This document shows, one piece after another, positions 10,301-24,431 of a stretch of 64,000 nucleotides of DNA (within the stretch, counting starts at the first letter, position 1; every line of letters begins with the position of its first letter). The notes below the pieces were generated by a model, which was not told the origin of the DNA, searched no databases, and saw only the letters and a list, made by a program, of their open reading frames with translations. Origin of the DNA: Hydractinia symbiolongicarpus (Eukaryota > Cnidaria > Hydrozoa > Anthoathecata > Hydractiniidae); the NCBI RefSeq assembly GCF_029227915.1, contig NC_079877.1, forward strand, positions 5,706,001 through 5,770,000, given 5' to 3'. Both the position numbers and the translations under genes were made by a program.

Positions 10301-11918
10301 CGATTTCCCGTAAATCCCGGACTCGGCCCGTATAGTCAAAAGTATACAAAGAAAGTACCCAGGGAGTAAACTCATTTCCCGAACGATTTTTTATATTATT
10401 TTTTTACCACTAAACGCATAAGACTTGTAGTTTTCAAAAATATTTTCATATTTGATGGGACGCTGAATAAAAGAAGTTTAATCGCCGGCAAACGAAAATC
10501 CGCGATTTCCCGTAAATCCCGGGCTTGGCCCGTATAGTCGAATGTATACAAAGAAAGTACCCTGTGAGTAAACTCATTTCCAGAACGATTTTTTAAATTA
10601 TATTTTCACCACTAAAACGCATAAGACTTGTAGTTTTTAAAAATGTTTTCATTTTTGATGAGACGCTGAATAAAAGAAGTTTAATCGCCGGCAAACGAAA
10701 ACTCGCGATTTCCCGTAAATTCCGGCTTGGCCCGTATAGTCAAAAGTATACAAAGAAAGTACCCAGGGAGTAAACTCATTTTCCGAACGATTTTTTAAAT
10801 CATTTTTTACCACTAAAACGCATGAGACTTGTAGTTTTCAAAAATGTTTTCATTTTTGATGAGACGCTGAATAAAAGAAGTTTAATCGCCGGCAAACGAA
10901 AACCCGCGATTTCCCGTAAATCCCGGGCTTGGCCCGTATAGTCAAAAGTATACAAAGAAAGTACCCAGGGAGTAAACTCATTTCCCGAACGATTTTTTAA
11001 ATTATTTGTTCACCACTAAAACGCATGAGACTTGTAGTTTTCAAAAATGTTTTCATTTTTGATGAGACGCTGAATAAAAGCAGTTTAATCGCCGGCAAAC
11101 GAAAACCTGCGATTTCTCTAAATCCCGGACTCGGCCCGTATAGTCAAAAGTATACAAAGAAAGTACCCAGGGAGTAAACTAATTTCCAGAACGATTTTTT
11201 AAATTATTTTTTCACCACTAAAACGCATAAGACTTGTAGTTTTTAAAAATGTTTTCATTTTTGATGAGACGCTGAATAAAAGAAGTTTAATCGCCGGCAA
11301 AGGAAAACCCGCGATTTCCCGTAAATCCCGGGCTTGGCCCGTATAGTCAAAAGTATACAAAGAAAGTACCCAGGGAGTAAACTCATTTCCCGAACGATTT
11401 TTTATATTATTTTTTTACCACTAAACGCATGAGACTTGTAGTTTTCAAAAATATTTTCATATTTGATGGGACGCTGAATAAAAGAAGTTTAATCGCCGGC
11501 AAACGAAAATCCGCGATTTCCCGTAAATCCCGGACTCGGCCCGTATAGTCAAAAGTATACAAACAAAGCACCCAGGGAGTAAACTCATTCCCCGAACGAT
11601 TTTTTAAATTATTTTTTCACCACTAAAACGCATGAGACTTGTAGTTTTCAAAAATGTTTTGATTTTTGGTGAGACGCTTAATGAAAGAGGTTTAATCGCC
11701 GGCAAAGGAAATCCCGCGTTTTCCCGTAAATCCGGGGCTTGGCCCGTATAGTCGAATGTATACAAAGAAAGTATCCAGGGAGTAAACTCATTTCCCGAAC
11801 GATTTTTTAAGTTTTTTTTTCACCACTAAAACGCATGAGACTTGTAGTTTTCAAAAATGTTTTCATTTTTGATGAGACGCTTAATGAAAGAGGTTTAATC
11901 GCCGGAAAACGAAAACCC
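10300..11918. repeat. Octamer HOR, copy 1 (1619 bp)
   Basis: Eight monomers repeated at an offset of 1619 bp. The markers are CTAAACGCATAAG at about 10409 and 12028, and the diverged monomer at 11653 and 13272. In order, the monomers carry AAATTATATTTTCACC, AAACTCGCG, TTATTTGTTCACC, TTTCTCTAAATCC, GGCAAAGGAAAAC, the ATAT subtype, the diverged subtype, and CGCTTAATGAAAGAGG. The first five match the 5.7-7.8 kb pentamer. The breakpoint lies between GGAAAACG (near 11904) and GGACTCGG (near 11938). Confidence 0.88.
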
Positions 11919-13537
11919 GCGATTTCCCGTAAATCCCGGACTCGGCCCGTATAGTCAAAAGTATACAAAGAAAGTACCCAGGGAGTAAACTCATTTCCCG
12001 AACGATTTTTTATATTATTTTTTTACCACTAAACGCATAAGACTTGTAGTTTTCAAAAATATTTTCATATTTGATGGGACGCTGAATAAAAGAAGTTTAA
12101 TCGCTGGCAAACGAAAATCCGCGATTTCCCGTAAATCCCGGGCTTGGCCCGTATAGTCGAATGTATACAAAGAAAGTACCCTGTGAGTAAACTCATTTCC
12201 AGAACGATTTTTTAAATTATATTTTCACCACTAAAACGCATAAGACTTGTAGTTTTTAAAAATGTTTTCATTTTTGATGAGACGCTGAATAAAAGAAGTT
12301 TAATCGCCGGCAAACGAAAACTCGCGATTTCCCGTAAATTCCGGCTTGGCCCGTATAGTCAAAAGTATACAAAGAAAGTACCCAGGGAGTAAACTCATTT
12401 TCCGAACGATTTTTTAAATCATTTTTTACCACTAAAACGCATGAGACTTGTAGTTTTCAAAAATGTTTTCATTTTTGATGAGACGCTGAATAAAAGAAGT
12501 TTAATCGCCGGCAAACGAAAACCCGCGATTTCCCGTAAATCCCGGGCTTGGCCCGTATAGTCAAAAGTATACAAAGAAAGTACCCAGGGAGTAAACTCAT
12601 TTCCCGAACGATTTTTTAAATTATTTGTTCACCACTAAAACGCATGAGACTTGTAGTTTTCAAAAATGTTTTCATTTTTGATGAGACGCTGAATAAAAGC
12701 AGTTTAATCGCCGGCAAACGAAAACCTGCGATTTCTCTAAATCCCGGACTCGGCCCGTATAGTCAAAAGTATACAAAGAAAGTACCCAGGGAGTAAACTA
12801 ATTTCCAGAACGATTTTTTAAATTATTTTTTCACCACTAAAACGCATAAGACTTGTAGTTTTTAAAAATGTTTTCATTTTTGATGAGACGCTGAATAAAA
12901 GAAGTTTAATCGCCGGCAAAGGAAAACCCGCGATTTCCCGTAAATCCCGGGCTTGGCCCGTATAGTCAAAAGTATACAAAGAAAGTACCCAGGGAGTAAA
13001 CTCATTTCCCGAACGATTTTTTATATTATTTTTTTACCACTAAACGCATGAGACTTGTAGTTTTCAAAAATATTTTCATATTTGATGGGACGCTGAATAA
13101 AAGAAGTTTAATCGCCGGCAAACGAAAATCCGCGATTTCCCGTAAATCCCGGACTCGGCCCGTATAGTCAAAAGTATACAAACAAAGCACCCAGGGAGTA
13201 AACTCATTCCCCGAACGATTTTTTAAATTATTTTTTCACCACTAAAACGCATGAGACTTGTAGTTTTCAAAAATGTTTTGATTTTTGGTGAGACGCTTAA
13301 TGAAAGAGGTTTAATCGCCGGCAAACGAAATCCCGCGTTTTCCCGTAAATCCGGGGCTTGGCCCGTATAGTCGAATGTATACAAAGAAAGTATCCAGGGA
13401 GTAAACTCATTTCCCGAACGATTTTTTAAGTTTTTTTTTCACCACTAAAACGCATGAGACTTGTAGTTTTCAAAAATGTTTTCATTTTTGATGAGACGCT
13501 TAATGAAAGAGGTTTAATCGCCGGAAAACGAAAACCC
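11919..13537. repeat. Octamer HOR, copy 2 (1619 bp)
   Basis: Follows copy 1 directly with the same eight monomers. Differences seen include AATCGCTGGC near 12100 (AATCGCCGGC in copy 1) and GGCAAACGAAATCCC near 13320 (GGCAAAGGAAATCCC in copy 1). Its last monomer, CGCTTAATGAAAGAGG, is also the first monomer of the 5466-bp duplication, so the two duplications abut or overlap slightly. Confidence 0.88.
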
Positions 13538-16500
13538 GCGATTTCCCGTAAATCCCGGGCTTGGCCCGTATAGTCGAATGTATACAAAGAAAGTAGCCTG
13601 TCAGTAAACTCATTTCCAGAACGATTTTTTAAATTATTTTTTCACCACTAAAACGCATAAGACTTGTAGTTTTTAAAAATGTTTTCATTTTTGATGAGAC
13701 GCTGAATAAAAGAAGTTTAATCGCCGGCAAACGAAAACCCGCGATGTCCCGTAAATCCCGGCTTGGCCCGTATAGTCGAAAGTATACAAAGAAAGTATCC
13801 AGGCAGTAAACGCATTTCCCGAACGATTTTTTAAATTATTTTTTTACCACTAAAACGCATGAGACTTGTAGTTTTCAAAAATGTTTTCATTTTTGATGAG
13901 ACGCTGAATAAAAGAAGTTTAATCGCCGGCAAACGAAAACCCGCGATTTCCCGTAAATCCCGGGCTTGGCACGTATAGTCGAATGTATACAAAGAAAGTA
14001 CCCTGTGAGTAAACTCATTTCCAGAACGATTTTTAAATTATTTTTTCACCACTAAAGCCCATGAGACTTGTAGTTTTTAAAAATGTTTTCATTTTTGATG
14101 AGACGCTGAATAAAAGAAGTTTAATCGCCGGCAAACGAAAACCCGCGATTTCCCGTAAATCCCGGGCTTGGCCCGTATAGTCAAAAGTATACAAAGAAAG
14201 TACCCAGGGAGTAAACTCATTTCCCGAACGATTTTTTAAATTTCTTTTTCACCACTAAAACGCATGAGACTTGCAGTTTTCAAAAATGTTTTCATTTTTG
14301 ATGAGACGCTGAATAAAAGAAGTTTAATCGCCGGCAAACGAAAACCCGCGATTTCCCGTAAATCCCGGGCTTGGCCCGTATAGTCAAAAGTATACAAAGA
14401 AAGTACCCAGGGAGTAAACTCATTTCCCGAACGATTTTTTAAATTTCTTTTTCACCACTAAAACGCATGAGACTTGCAGTTTTCAAAAATGTTTTCATTT
14501 TTGATGAGACGCTGAATAAAAGAAGTTTAATCGCCGGCAAACGAAAACCTGCGATTTCCCGTAAATCCTGGACTCGGCCCGTACAGTCAAAAGTATACAA
14601 AGAAAGTACCCAGGGAGTAAACTCATTTCCCGAACGATTTTTTATATTATTTTTTCACCACTAAAACGCATAAGACTTGTAGTTTTTAAAAATGTTTTCA
14701 TTTTTAATGAGACGCTGAATAAAAGAAGTTTAATCGCCGGCAAACGAAAACCCGCGATTTCCCGTAAATCCCGGACTCGGCCCGTATAGTCAAAAGTATA
14801 CAAAGAAAGTACCCAGGGAGTAAACTCATTTCCCGAACAATTTTTTATATTATTTTTTTACCACTAAACGCATGAGACTTGTAGTTTTCAAAAATATTTT
14901 CATATTTGATGGGACGCTGAATAAAAGAAGTTTAATCGCCGGCAAACGAAAATCCGCGATTTCCCGTAAATCCCGGGCTTGGCCCGTATAGTCGAATGTA
15001 TACAAAGAAAGTACCCTGTGAGTAAACTCATTTCCAGAACGATTTTTTAAATTATATTTTCACCACTAAAACGCATAAGACTTGTAGTTTTTAAAAATGT
15101 TTTCATTTTTGATGAGACGCTGAATAAAAGAAGTTTAATCGCCGGCAAACGAAAACTCGCGATTTCCCGTAAATTCCGGCTTGGCCCGTATAGTCAAAAG
15201 TATACAAAGAAAGTACCCAGGGAGTAAACTCATTTTCCGAACGATTTTTTAAATCATTTTTTACCACTAAAACGCATGATACTTGTAGTTTTCAAAAATG
15301 TTTTCATTTTTGATGAGACGCTGAATAAAAGAAGTTTAATCGCCGGCAAACGAAAACCCGCGATTTCCCGTAAATCCCGGGCTTGGCCCGTATAGCCAAA
15401 AGTATACAAAGAAAGTACCCAGGGAGTAAACTCATTTCCCGAACGATTTTTTAAATTACTTTTTCACCACTAAAACGCATGAGACTTGTAGTTTTTAAAA
15501 ATGTTTTCATTTTTGATGAGACGCTGAATAAAAGAAGTTTAATCGCCGGCAAACGAAAACCTGCGATTTCCCGTAAATCCTGGACTCGGCCCGTATAGTC
15601 AAAAGTATACAAAGAAAGTACCCAGGGAGTAAACTCATTTCCCAAACAATTTTTTAAATTATTATTTCACCACTAAAACGCATGAGACTTGTAGTTTTCA
15701 AGAATGTTTTCATTTTTGATGAGACGCTGAATAAAAGCAGTTTAATCGCCGGCAAACGAAAACCCGCGATTTCCCGTAAATCCCGGCTTGGCCCGTATAG
15801 TCGAATGTATACAAAGAAAGTACCCAGGGAGTAAACTCATTTCCAGAACGATTTTTTAAATTATTTTTTCACCACTAAAACGCATAAGACTTGTAGTTTT
15901 TAAAAATGTTTTCATTTTTGATGAGACGCTGAATAAAAGAAGTTTAATCGCCGGCAAACGAAAACCCGCGATTTCCCGTAAATTCCGGGCTTGGCCCGTA
16001 TAGTCAAAAGTATACAAAGAAAGTACCCAGGGAGTAAACTCATTTCCCGAACGATTTTTTATATTATTTTTTTACCACTAAACGCATGAGACTTGTAGTT
16101 TTCAAAAATATTTTCATATTTGATGGGACGCTGAATAAAAGAAGTTTAATCGCCGGCAAACGAAAATCCGCGATTTCCCGTAAATCCCGGGCTTGGCCCG
16201 TATAGTCGAATGTATACAAAGAAAGTACCCTGTGAGTAAACTCATTTCCAGAACGATTTTTTAAATTATTTTTTCACCACTAAAACGCATAAGACTTGTA
16301 GTTTTTAAAAATGTTTTCATTTTTGATGAGACCCTGAATAAAAGAATTTTAATCGCCGGCAAACGAAAACTCGCGATTTCCCGTAAATCCCGCTTGGCCC
16401 GTATAGTCAAAAGTATACAAAGAAAGTACCCAGGGAGTAAACTCATTTTCCGAACGATTTTTTAAATCATTTTTTACCACTAAAACGCATGAGACTTGTA

Positions 16501-18965
16501 GTTTTCAAAAATGTTTTCATTTTTGATGAGACGCTGAATAAAAGAAGTTTAATCGCCGGCAAACGAAAACTCGCGATTTCCCGTAAATCCCGGCTTGGCC
16601 CGTATAGTCAAAAGTATACAAAGAAAGTACCCAGGGAGTAAACTCATTTTCCGAACGATTTTTTAAATTACTTTTTCACCACTAAAACGCATGAGACTTG
16701 TAGTTTTCAAGAATGTTTTCATTTTTGATGAGACGCTGAATAAAAGCAGTTTAATCGCCGGCAAACGAAAACCCGCGATTTCCCGTAAATCCCGGGCTTG
16801 GCACGTATAGTCGAATGTATACAAAGAAAGTACCCTGTGAGTAAACTCATTTCCAGAACGATTTTTTAAATTATTTTTTCACCACTAAAACGCATGAGAC
16901 TTGTAGTTTTTAAAAATGTTTTCATTTTTGATGAGACGCTAAATAAAAGAAGTTTAATCGCCGGCAAACGAAAACCCGCGATTTCCCGTAAATCCCGGCT
17001 TGGCCCGTATAGTCGAATGTATACAAAGAAAGTACCCAGGGAGTAAACTCATTTCCAGAACGATTTTTTAAATTATTTTTTCACCACTAAAACGCATAAG
17101 ACTTGTAGTTTTTAAAAATGTTTTCATTTTTGATGAGACGCTGAATAAAAGAAGTTTAATCGCCGGCAAACGAAAACCCGCGATTTCCCGTAAATCCCGG
17201 GCTTGGCCCGTATAGTCAAAAGTATACAAAGAAAGTACCCAGGGAGTAAACTCATTTCCCGAACGATTTTTTATATTATTTTTTTACCACTAAAACGCAT
17301 AAGACTTGTAGTTTTTAAAAATGTTTTCATTTTTGATGAGACGCTGAATAAAAGAAGTTTAATCGCCGGCAAACGAAAACTCGCGATTTCCCGTAAATCC
17401 CGGCTTGGCCCGTATAGTCAAAAGTATACAAAGAAAGTACCCAGGGAGTAAACTCATTTTCCGAACGATTTTTTAAATCATTTTTTACCACTAAAACGCA
17501 TGAGACTTGTAGTTTTCAAAAATGTTTTCATTTTTGATGAGACGCTGAATAAAAGAAGTTTAATCGCCAGCAAACGAAAACCCGCGATTTCCCGTAAATC
17601 CCGGGCTTGGCCCGTAGAGTCAAAAGTATACAAAGAAAGTACCCAGGGAGTAAACTCATTTCCCGAACGATTTTTTAAATTACTTTTTCACCACTAAAAC
17701 GCATGAGACTTGTAGTTTTTAAAAATGTTTTCATTTTTGATGAGACGCTGAATAAAAGAAGTTTAATCGCCGGCAAACCAAAACCTGCGATTTCCCGTAA
17801 ATCCTGGACTCGGCCCGTATAGTCAAAAGTATACAAAGAAAGTACCCAGGGAGTAAACTCATTTCCCAAACGATTTTTTAAATTATTATTTCACCACTAA
17901 AACGCATGAGACTTGTAGTTTTCAAGAATGTTTTCATTTTTGATGAGACGCTGAATGAAAGCAGTTTAATCGCCGGCAAACGAAAACCCGCGATTTCCCG
18001 TAAATCCCGGGCTTGGCACGTATAGTCGAATGTATACAAAGAAAGTACCCTGTGAGTAAACTCATTTCCAGAACGATTTTTTAAATTATTTTTTCACCAC
18101 TAAAACGCATGAGACTTGTAGTTTTCAAAAATGTTTTCATTTTTGATGAGACGCTGAATAAAAGAAGTTTAATCGCCGGCAAACGAAAACCCGCGATATT
18201 CCGTAAATCCCGGCTTGGCCCGTATAGTCGAATGTATACAAAGAAAGTACCCAGGGAGTAAACTCATTTCCCGAACGATTTTTTAAATTTTTTTTTCACC
18301 ACTAAAACGCATGAGACTTGTAGTTTTCAAAAATGTTTTCATTTTTGATGAGACGCTTAATGAAAGAGGTTTTATCGCCGGAAAACGAAAACCCGCGATT
18401 CCCCGTAAATCCCGGGCTTGGCCCGTATAGTCGAATGTATACAAAGAAAGTACCCTGTAAGTAAACTCATTTCCAGAAAGATTTTTTAAATTATTCTTTC
18501 ACCGCTAAAACGCATAAGACTTGAATTTCTTAAAAATGTTTTCATTTTTGATGAGACGCTGAATAAAAGAAGTTTAATCGCCGGCAAACGAAAACCCGCG
18601 ATTTCCCGTAAATCCCGGCTTGGCCCGTATAGTCGAATGTATACAAAGAAAGTACCCAGTGAGTAAACTCATTTCCCGAACGATTTTTTAAATTATTTTT
18701 TCACCACTAAAACGCATGACACTTGTAGTTTTCAAAAATGTTTTCATTTTTGATGAGACGCTGAATAAAAGAAGTTTAATCGCCGGCAAACGAAAACCTG
18801 CGATTTCCCGTAATTCCTGGACTCGGCCCGTATAGTCAAAAGTATACAAAAAAAGTACCCAGGGAGTAAATTCATTTCCCGAACGATTTTTTAAATTATT
18901 TTTTCACCACTAAAACGCATGACACTTGTAGTTTTCAAAAATGTTTTCATTTTTGATGAGACGCT
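13500..18965. repeat. 27-monomer segmental duplication, copy 1 (about 5466 bp)
   Basis: The whole stretch recurs from 18966 at an offset of 5465-5466 bp. By eye I found only three differences: one T missing in the T run near 14031, AGAATTTTAATC near 16345 (AGAAGTTTAATC in copy 2), and GTAATTCCTGG near 18810 (GTAAATCCTGG in copy 2). Shared marks include GTAGCCTGTCAG, CTAAAGCCCATGAG, two CTTGCAG monomers, CGCATGATAC, GTATAGCCAAAAG, GAGACCCTG, AATCGCCAGC and GCAAACCAAAAC. The left limit lies between 13458 and 13501, because the position before the second copy has GCATGACAC instead of GCATGAGAC. Confidence 0.93.
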
Positions 18966-21900
18966 TAATGAAAGAGGTTTAATCGCCGGAAAACGAAAAC
19001 CCGCGATTTCCCGTAAATCCCGGGCTTGGCCCGTATAGTCGAATGTATACAAAGAAAGTAGCCTGTCAGTAAACTCATTTCCAGAACGATTTTTTAAATT
19101 ATTTTTTCACCACTAAAACGCATAAGACTTGTAGTTTTTAAAAATGTTTTCATTTTTGATGAGACGCTGAATAAAAGAAGTTTAATCGCCGGCAAACGAA
19201 AACCCGCGATGTCCCGTAAATCCCGGCTTGGCCCGTATAGTCGAAAGTATACAAAGAAAGTATCCAGGCAGTAAACGCATTTCCCGAACGATTTTTTAAA
19301 TTATTTTTTTACCACTAAAACGCATGAGACTTGTAGTTTTCAAAAATGTTTTCATTTTTGATGAGACGCTGAATAAAAGAAGTTTAATCGCCGGCAAACG
19401 AAAACCCGCGATTTCCCGTAAATCCCGGGCTTGGCACGTATAGTCGAATGTATACAAAGAAAGTACCCTGTGAGTAAACTCATTTCCAGAACGATTTTTT
19501 AAATTATTTTTTCACCACTAAAGCCCATGAGACTTGTAGTTTTTAAAAATGTTTTCATTTTTGATGAGACGCTGAATAAAAGAAGTTTAATCGCCGGCAA
19601 ACGAAAACCCGCGATTTCCCGTAAATCCCGGGCTTGGCCCGTATAGTCAAAAGTATACAAAGAAAGTACCCAGGGAGTAAACTCATTTCCCGAACGATTT
19701 TTTAAATTTCTTTTTCACCACTAAAACGCATGAGACTTGCAGTTTTCAAAAATGTTTTCATTTTTGATGAGACGCTGAATAAAAGAAGTTTAATCGCCGG
19801 CAAACGAAAACCCGCGATTTCCCGTAAATCCCGGGCTTGGCCCGTATAGTCAAAAGTATACAAAGAAAGTACCCAGGGAGTAAACTCATTTCCCGAACGA
19901 TTTTTTAAATTTCTTTTTCACCACTAAAACGCATGAGACTTGCAGTTTTCAAAAATGTTTTCATTTTTGATGAGACGCTGAATAAAAGAAGTTTAATCGC
20001 CGGCAAACGAAAACCTGCGATTTCCCGTAAATCCTGGACTCGGCCCGTACAGTCAAAAGTATACAAAGAAAGTACCCAGGGAGTAAACTCATTTCCCGAA
20101 CGATTTTTTATATTATTTTTTCACCACTAAAACGCATAAGACTTGTAGTTTTTAAAAATGTTTTCATTTTTAATGAGACGCTGAATAAAAGAAGTTTAAT
20201 CGCCGGCAAACGAAAACCCGCGATTTCCCGTAAATCCCGGACTCGGCCCGTATAGTCAAAAGTATACAAAGAAAGTACCCAGGGAGTAAACTCATTTCCC
20301 GAACAATTTTTTATATTATTTTTTTACCACTAAACGCATGAGACTTGTAGTTTTCAAAAATATTTTCATATTTGATGGGACGCTGAATAAAAGAAGTTTA
20401 ATCGCCGGCAAACGAAAATCCGCGATTTCCCGTAAATCCCGGGCTTGGCCCGTATAGTCGAATGTATACAAAGAAAGTACCCTGTGAGTAAACTCATTTC
20501 CAGAACGATTTTTTAAATTATATTTTCACCACTAAAACGCATAAGACTTGTAGTTTTTAAAAATGTTTTCATTTTTGATGAGACGCTGAATAAAAGAAGT
20601 TTAATCGCCGGCAAACGAAAACTCGCGATTTCCCGTAAATTCCGGCTTGGCCCGTATAGTCAAAAGTATACAAAGAAAGTACCCAGGGAGTAAACTCATT
20701 TTCCGAACGATTTTTTAAATCATTTTTTACCACTAAAACGCATGATACTTGTAGTTTTCAAAAATGTTTTCATTTTTGATGAGACGCTGAATAAAAGAAG
20801 TTTAATCGCCGGCAAACGAAAACCCGCGATTTCCCGTAAATCCCGGGCTTGGCCCGTATAGCCAAAAGTATACAAAGAAAGTACCCAGGGAGTAAACTCA
20901 TTTCCCGAACGATTTTTTAAATTACTTTTTCACCACTAAAACGCATGAGACTTGTAGTTTTTAAAAATGTTTTCATTTTTGATGAGACGCTGAATAAAAG
21001 AAGTTTAATCGCCGGCAAACGAAAACCTGCGATTTCCCGTAAATCCTGGACTCGGCCCGTATAGTCAAAAGTATACAAAGAAAGTACCCAGGGAGTAAAC
21101 TCATTTCCCAAACAATTTTTTAAATTATTATTTCACCACTAAAACGCATGAGACTTGTAGTTTTCAAGAATGTTTTCATTTTTGATGAGACGCTGAATAA
21201 AAGCAGTTTAATCGCCGGCAAACGAAAACCCGCGATTTCCCGTAAATCCCGGCTTGGCCCGTATAGTCGAATGTATACAAAGAAAGTACCCAGGGAGTAA
21301 ACTCATTTCCAGAACGATTTTTTAAATTATTTTTTCACCACTAAAACGCATAAGACTTGTAGTTTTTAAAAATGTTTTCATTTTTGATGAGACGCTGAAT
21401 AAAAGAAGTTTAATCGCCGGCAAACGAAAACCCGCGATTTCCCGTAAATTCCGGGCTTGGCCCGTATAGTCAAAAGTATACAAAGAAAGTACCCAGGGAG
21501 TAAACTCATTTCCCGAACGATTTTTTATATTATTTTTTTACCACTAAACGCATGAGACTTGTAGTTTTCAAAAATATTTTCATATTTGATGGGACGCTGA
21601 ATAAAAGAAGTTTAATCGCCGGCAAACGAAAATCCGCGATTTCCCGTAAATCCCGGGCTTGGCCCGTATAGTCGAATGTATACAAAGAAAGTACCCTGTG
21701 AGTAAACTCATTTCCAGAACGATTTTTTAAATTATTTTTTCACCACTAAAACGCATAAGACTTGTAGTTTTTAAAAATGTTTTCATTTTTGATGAGACCC
21801 TGAATAAAAGAAGTTTAATCGCCGGCAAACGAAAACTCGCGATTTCCCGTAAATCCCGCTTGGCCCGTATAGTCAAAAGTATACAAAGAAAGTACCCAGG

Positions 21901-24431
21901 GAGTAAACTCATTTTCCGAACGATTTTTTAAATCATTTTTTACCACTAAAACGCATGAGACTTGTAGTTTTCAAAAATGTTTTCATTTTTGATGAGACGC
22001 TGAATAAAAGAAGTTTAATCGCCGGCAAACGAAAACTCGCGATTTCCCGTAAATCCCGGCTTGGCCCGTATAGTCAAAAGTATACAAAGAAAGTACCCAG
22101 GGAGTAAACTCATTTTCCGAACGATTTTTTAAATTACTTTTTCACCACTAAAACGCATGAGACTTGTAGTTTTCAAGAATGTTTTCATTTTTGATGAGAC
22201 GCTGAATAAAAGCAGTTTAATCGCCGGCAAACGAAAACCCGCGATTTCCCGTAAATCCCGGGCTTGGCACGTATAGTCGAATGTATACAAAGAAAGTACC
22301 CTGTGAGTAAACTCATTTCCAGAACGATTTTTTAAATTATTTTTTCACCACTAAAACGCATGAGACTTGTAGTTTTTAAAAATGTTTTCATTTTTGATGA
22401 GACGCTAAATAAAAGAAGTTTAATCGCCGGCAAACGAAAACCCGCGATTTCCCGTAAATCCCGGCTTGGCCCGTATAGTCGAATGTATACAAAGAAAGTA
22501 CCCAGGGAGTAAACTCATTTCCAGAACGATTTTTTAAATTATTTTTTCACCACTAAAACGCATAAGACTTGTAGTTTTTAAAAATGTTTTCATTTTTGAT
22601 GAGACGCTGAATAAAAGAAGTTTAATCGCCGGCAAACGAAAACCCGCGATTTCCCGTAAATCCCGGGCTTGGCCCGTATAGTCAAAAGTATACAAAGAAA
22701 GTACCCAGGGAGTAAACTCATTTCCCGAACGATTTTTTATATTATTTTTTTACCACTAAAACGCATAAGACTTGTAGTTTTTAAAAATGTTTTCATTTTT
22801 GATGAGACGCTGAATAAAAGAAGTTTAATCGCCGGCAAACGAAAACTCGCGATTTCCCGTAAATCCCGGCTTGGCCCGTATAGTCAAAAGTATACAAAGA
22901 AAGTACCCAGGGAGTAAACTCATTTTCCGAACGATTTTTTAAATCATTTTTTACCACTAAAACGCATGAGACTTGTAGTTTTCAAAAATGTTTTCATTTT
23001 TGATGAGACGCTGAATAAAAGAAGTTTAATCGCCAGCAAACGAAAACCCGCGATTTCCCGTAAATCCCGGGCTTGGCCCGTAGAGTCAAAAGTATACAAA
23101 GAAAGTACCCAGGGAGTAAACTCATTTCCCGAACGATTTTTTAAATTACTTTTTCACCACTAAAACGCATGAGACTTGTAGTTTTTAAAAATGTTTTCAT
23201 TTTTGATGAGACGCTGAATAAAAGAAGTTTAATCGCCGGCAAACCAAAACCTGCGATTTCCCGTAAATCCTGGACTCGGCCCGTATAGTCAAAAGTATAC
23301 AAAGAAAGTACCCAGGGAGTAAACTCATTTCCCAAACGATTTTTTAAATTATTATTTCACCACTAAAACGCATGAGACTTGTAGTTTTCAAGAATGTTTT
23401 CATTTTTGATGAGACGCTGAATGAAAGCAGTTTAATCGCCGGCAAACGAAAACCCGCGATTTCCCGTAAATCCCGGGCTTGGCACGTATAGTCGAATGTA
23501 TACAAAGAAAGTACCCTGTGAGTAAACTCATTTCCAGAACGATTTTTTAAATTATTTTTTCACCACTAAAACGCATGAGACTTGTAGTTTTCAAAAATGT
23601 TTTCATTTTTGATGAGACGCTGAATAAAAGAAGTTTAATCGCCGGCAAACGAAAACCCGCGATATTCCGTAAATCCCGGCTTGGCCCGTATAGTCGAATG
23701 TATACAAAGAAAGTACCCAGGGAGTAAACTCATTTCCCGAACGATTTTTTAAATTTTTTTTTCACCACTAAAACGCATGAGACTTGTAGTTTTCAAAAAT
23801 GTTTTCATTTTTGATGAGACGCTTAATGAAAGAGGTTTTATCGCCGGAAAACGAAAACCCGCGATTCCCCGTAAATCCCGGGCTTGGCCCGTATAGTCGA
23901 ATGTATACAAAGAAAGTACCCTGTAAGTAAACTCATTTCCAGAAAGATTTTTTAAATTATTCTTTCACCGCTAAAACGCATAAGACTTGAATTTCTTAAA
24001 AATGTTTTCATTTTTGATGAGACGCTGAATAAAAGAAGTTTAATCGCCGGCAAACGAAAACCCGCGATTTCCCGTAAATCCCGGCTTGGCCCGTATAGTC
24101 GAATGTATACAAAGAAAGTACCCAGTGAGTAAACTCATTTCCCGAACGATTTTTTAAATTATTTTTTCACCACTAAAACGCATGACACTTGTAGTTTTCA
24201 AAAATGTTTTCATTTTTGATGAGACGCTGAATAAAAGAAGTTTAATCGCCGGCAAACGAAAACCTGCGATTTCCCGTAAATCCTGGACTCGGCCCGTATA
24301 GTCAAAAGTATACAAAAAAAGTACCCAGGGAGTAAATTCATTTCCCGAACGATTTTTTAAATTATTTTTTCACCACTAAAACGCATGACACTTGTAGTTT
24401 TCAAAAATGTTTTCATTTTTGATGAGACGCT
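18966..24431. repeat. 27-monomer segmental duplication, copy 2 (about 5466 bp)
   Basis: Direct tandem copy of 13500-18965, starting inside a monomer at CGCTTAATG. It ends near 24431, where the next monomer reads CGCTGAATAAAAG and the pattern leaves that of copy 1. The near-identity makes this the youngest-looking large event in the window. It could also be an assembly duplication; read depth over both copies would decide. Confidence 0.93.
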
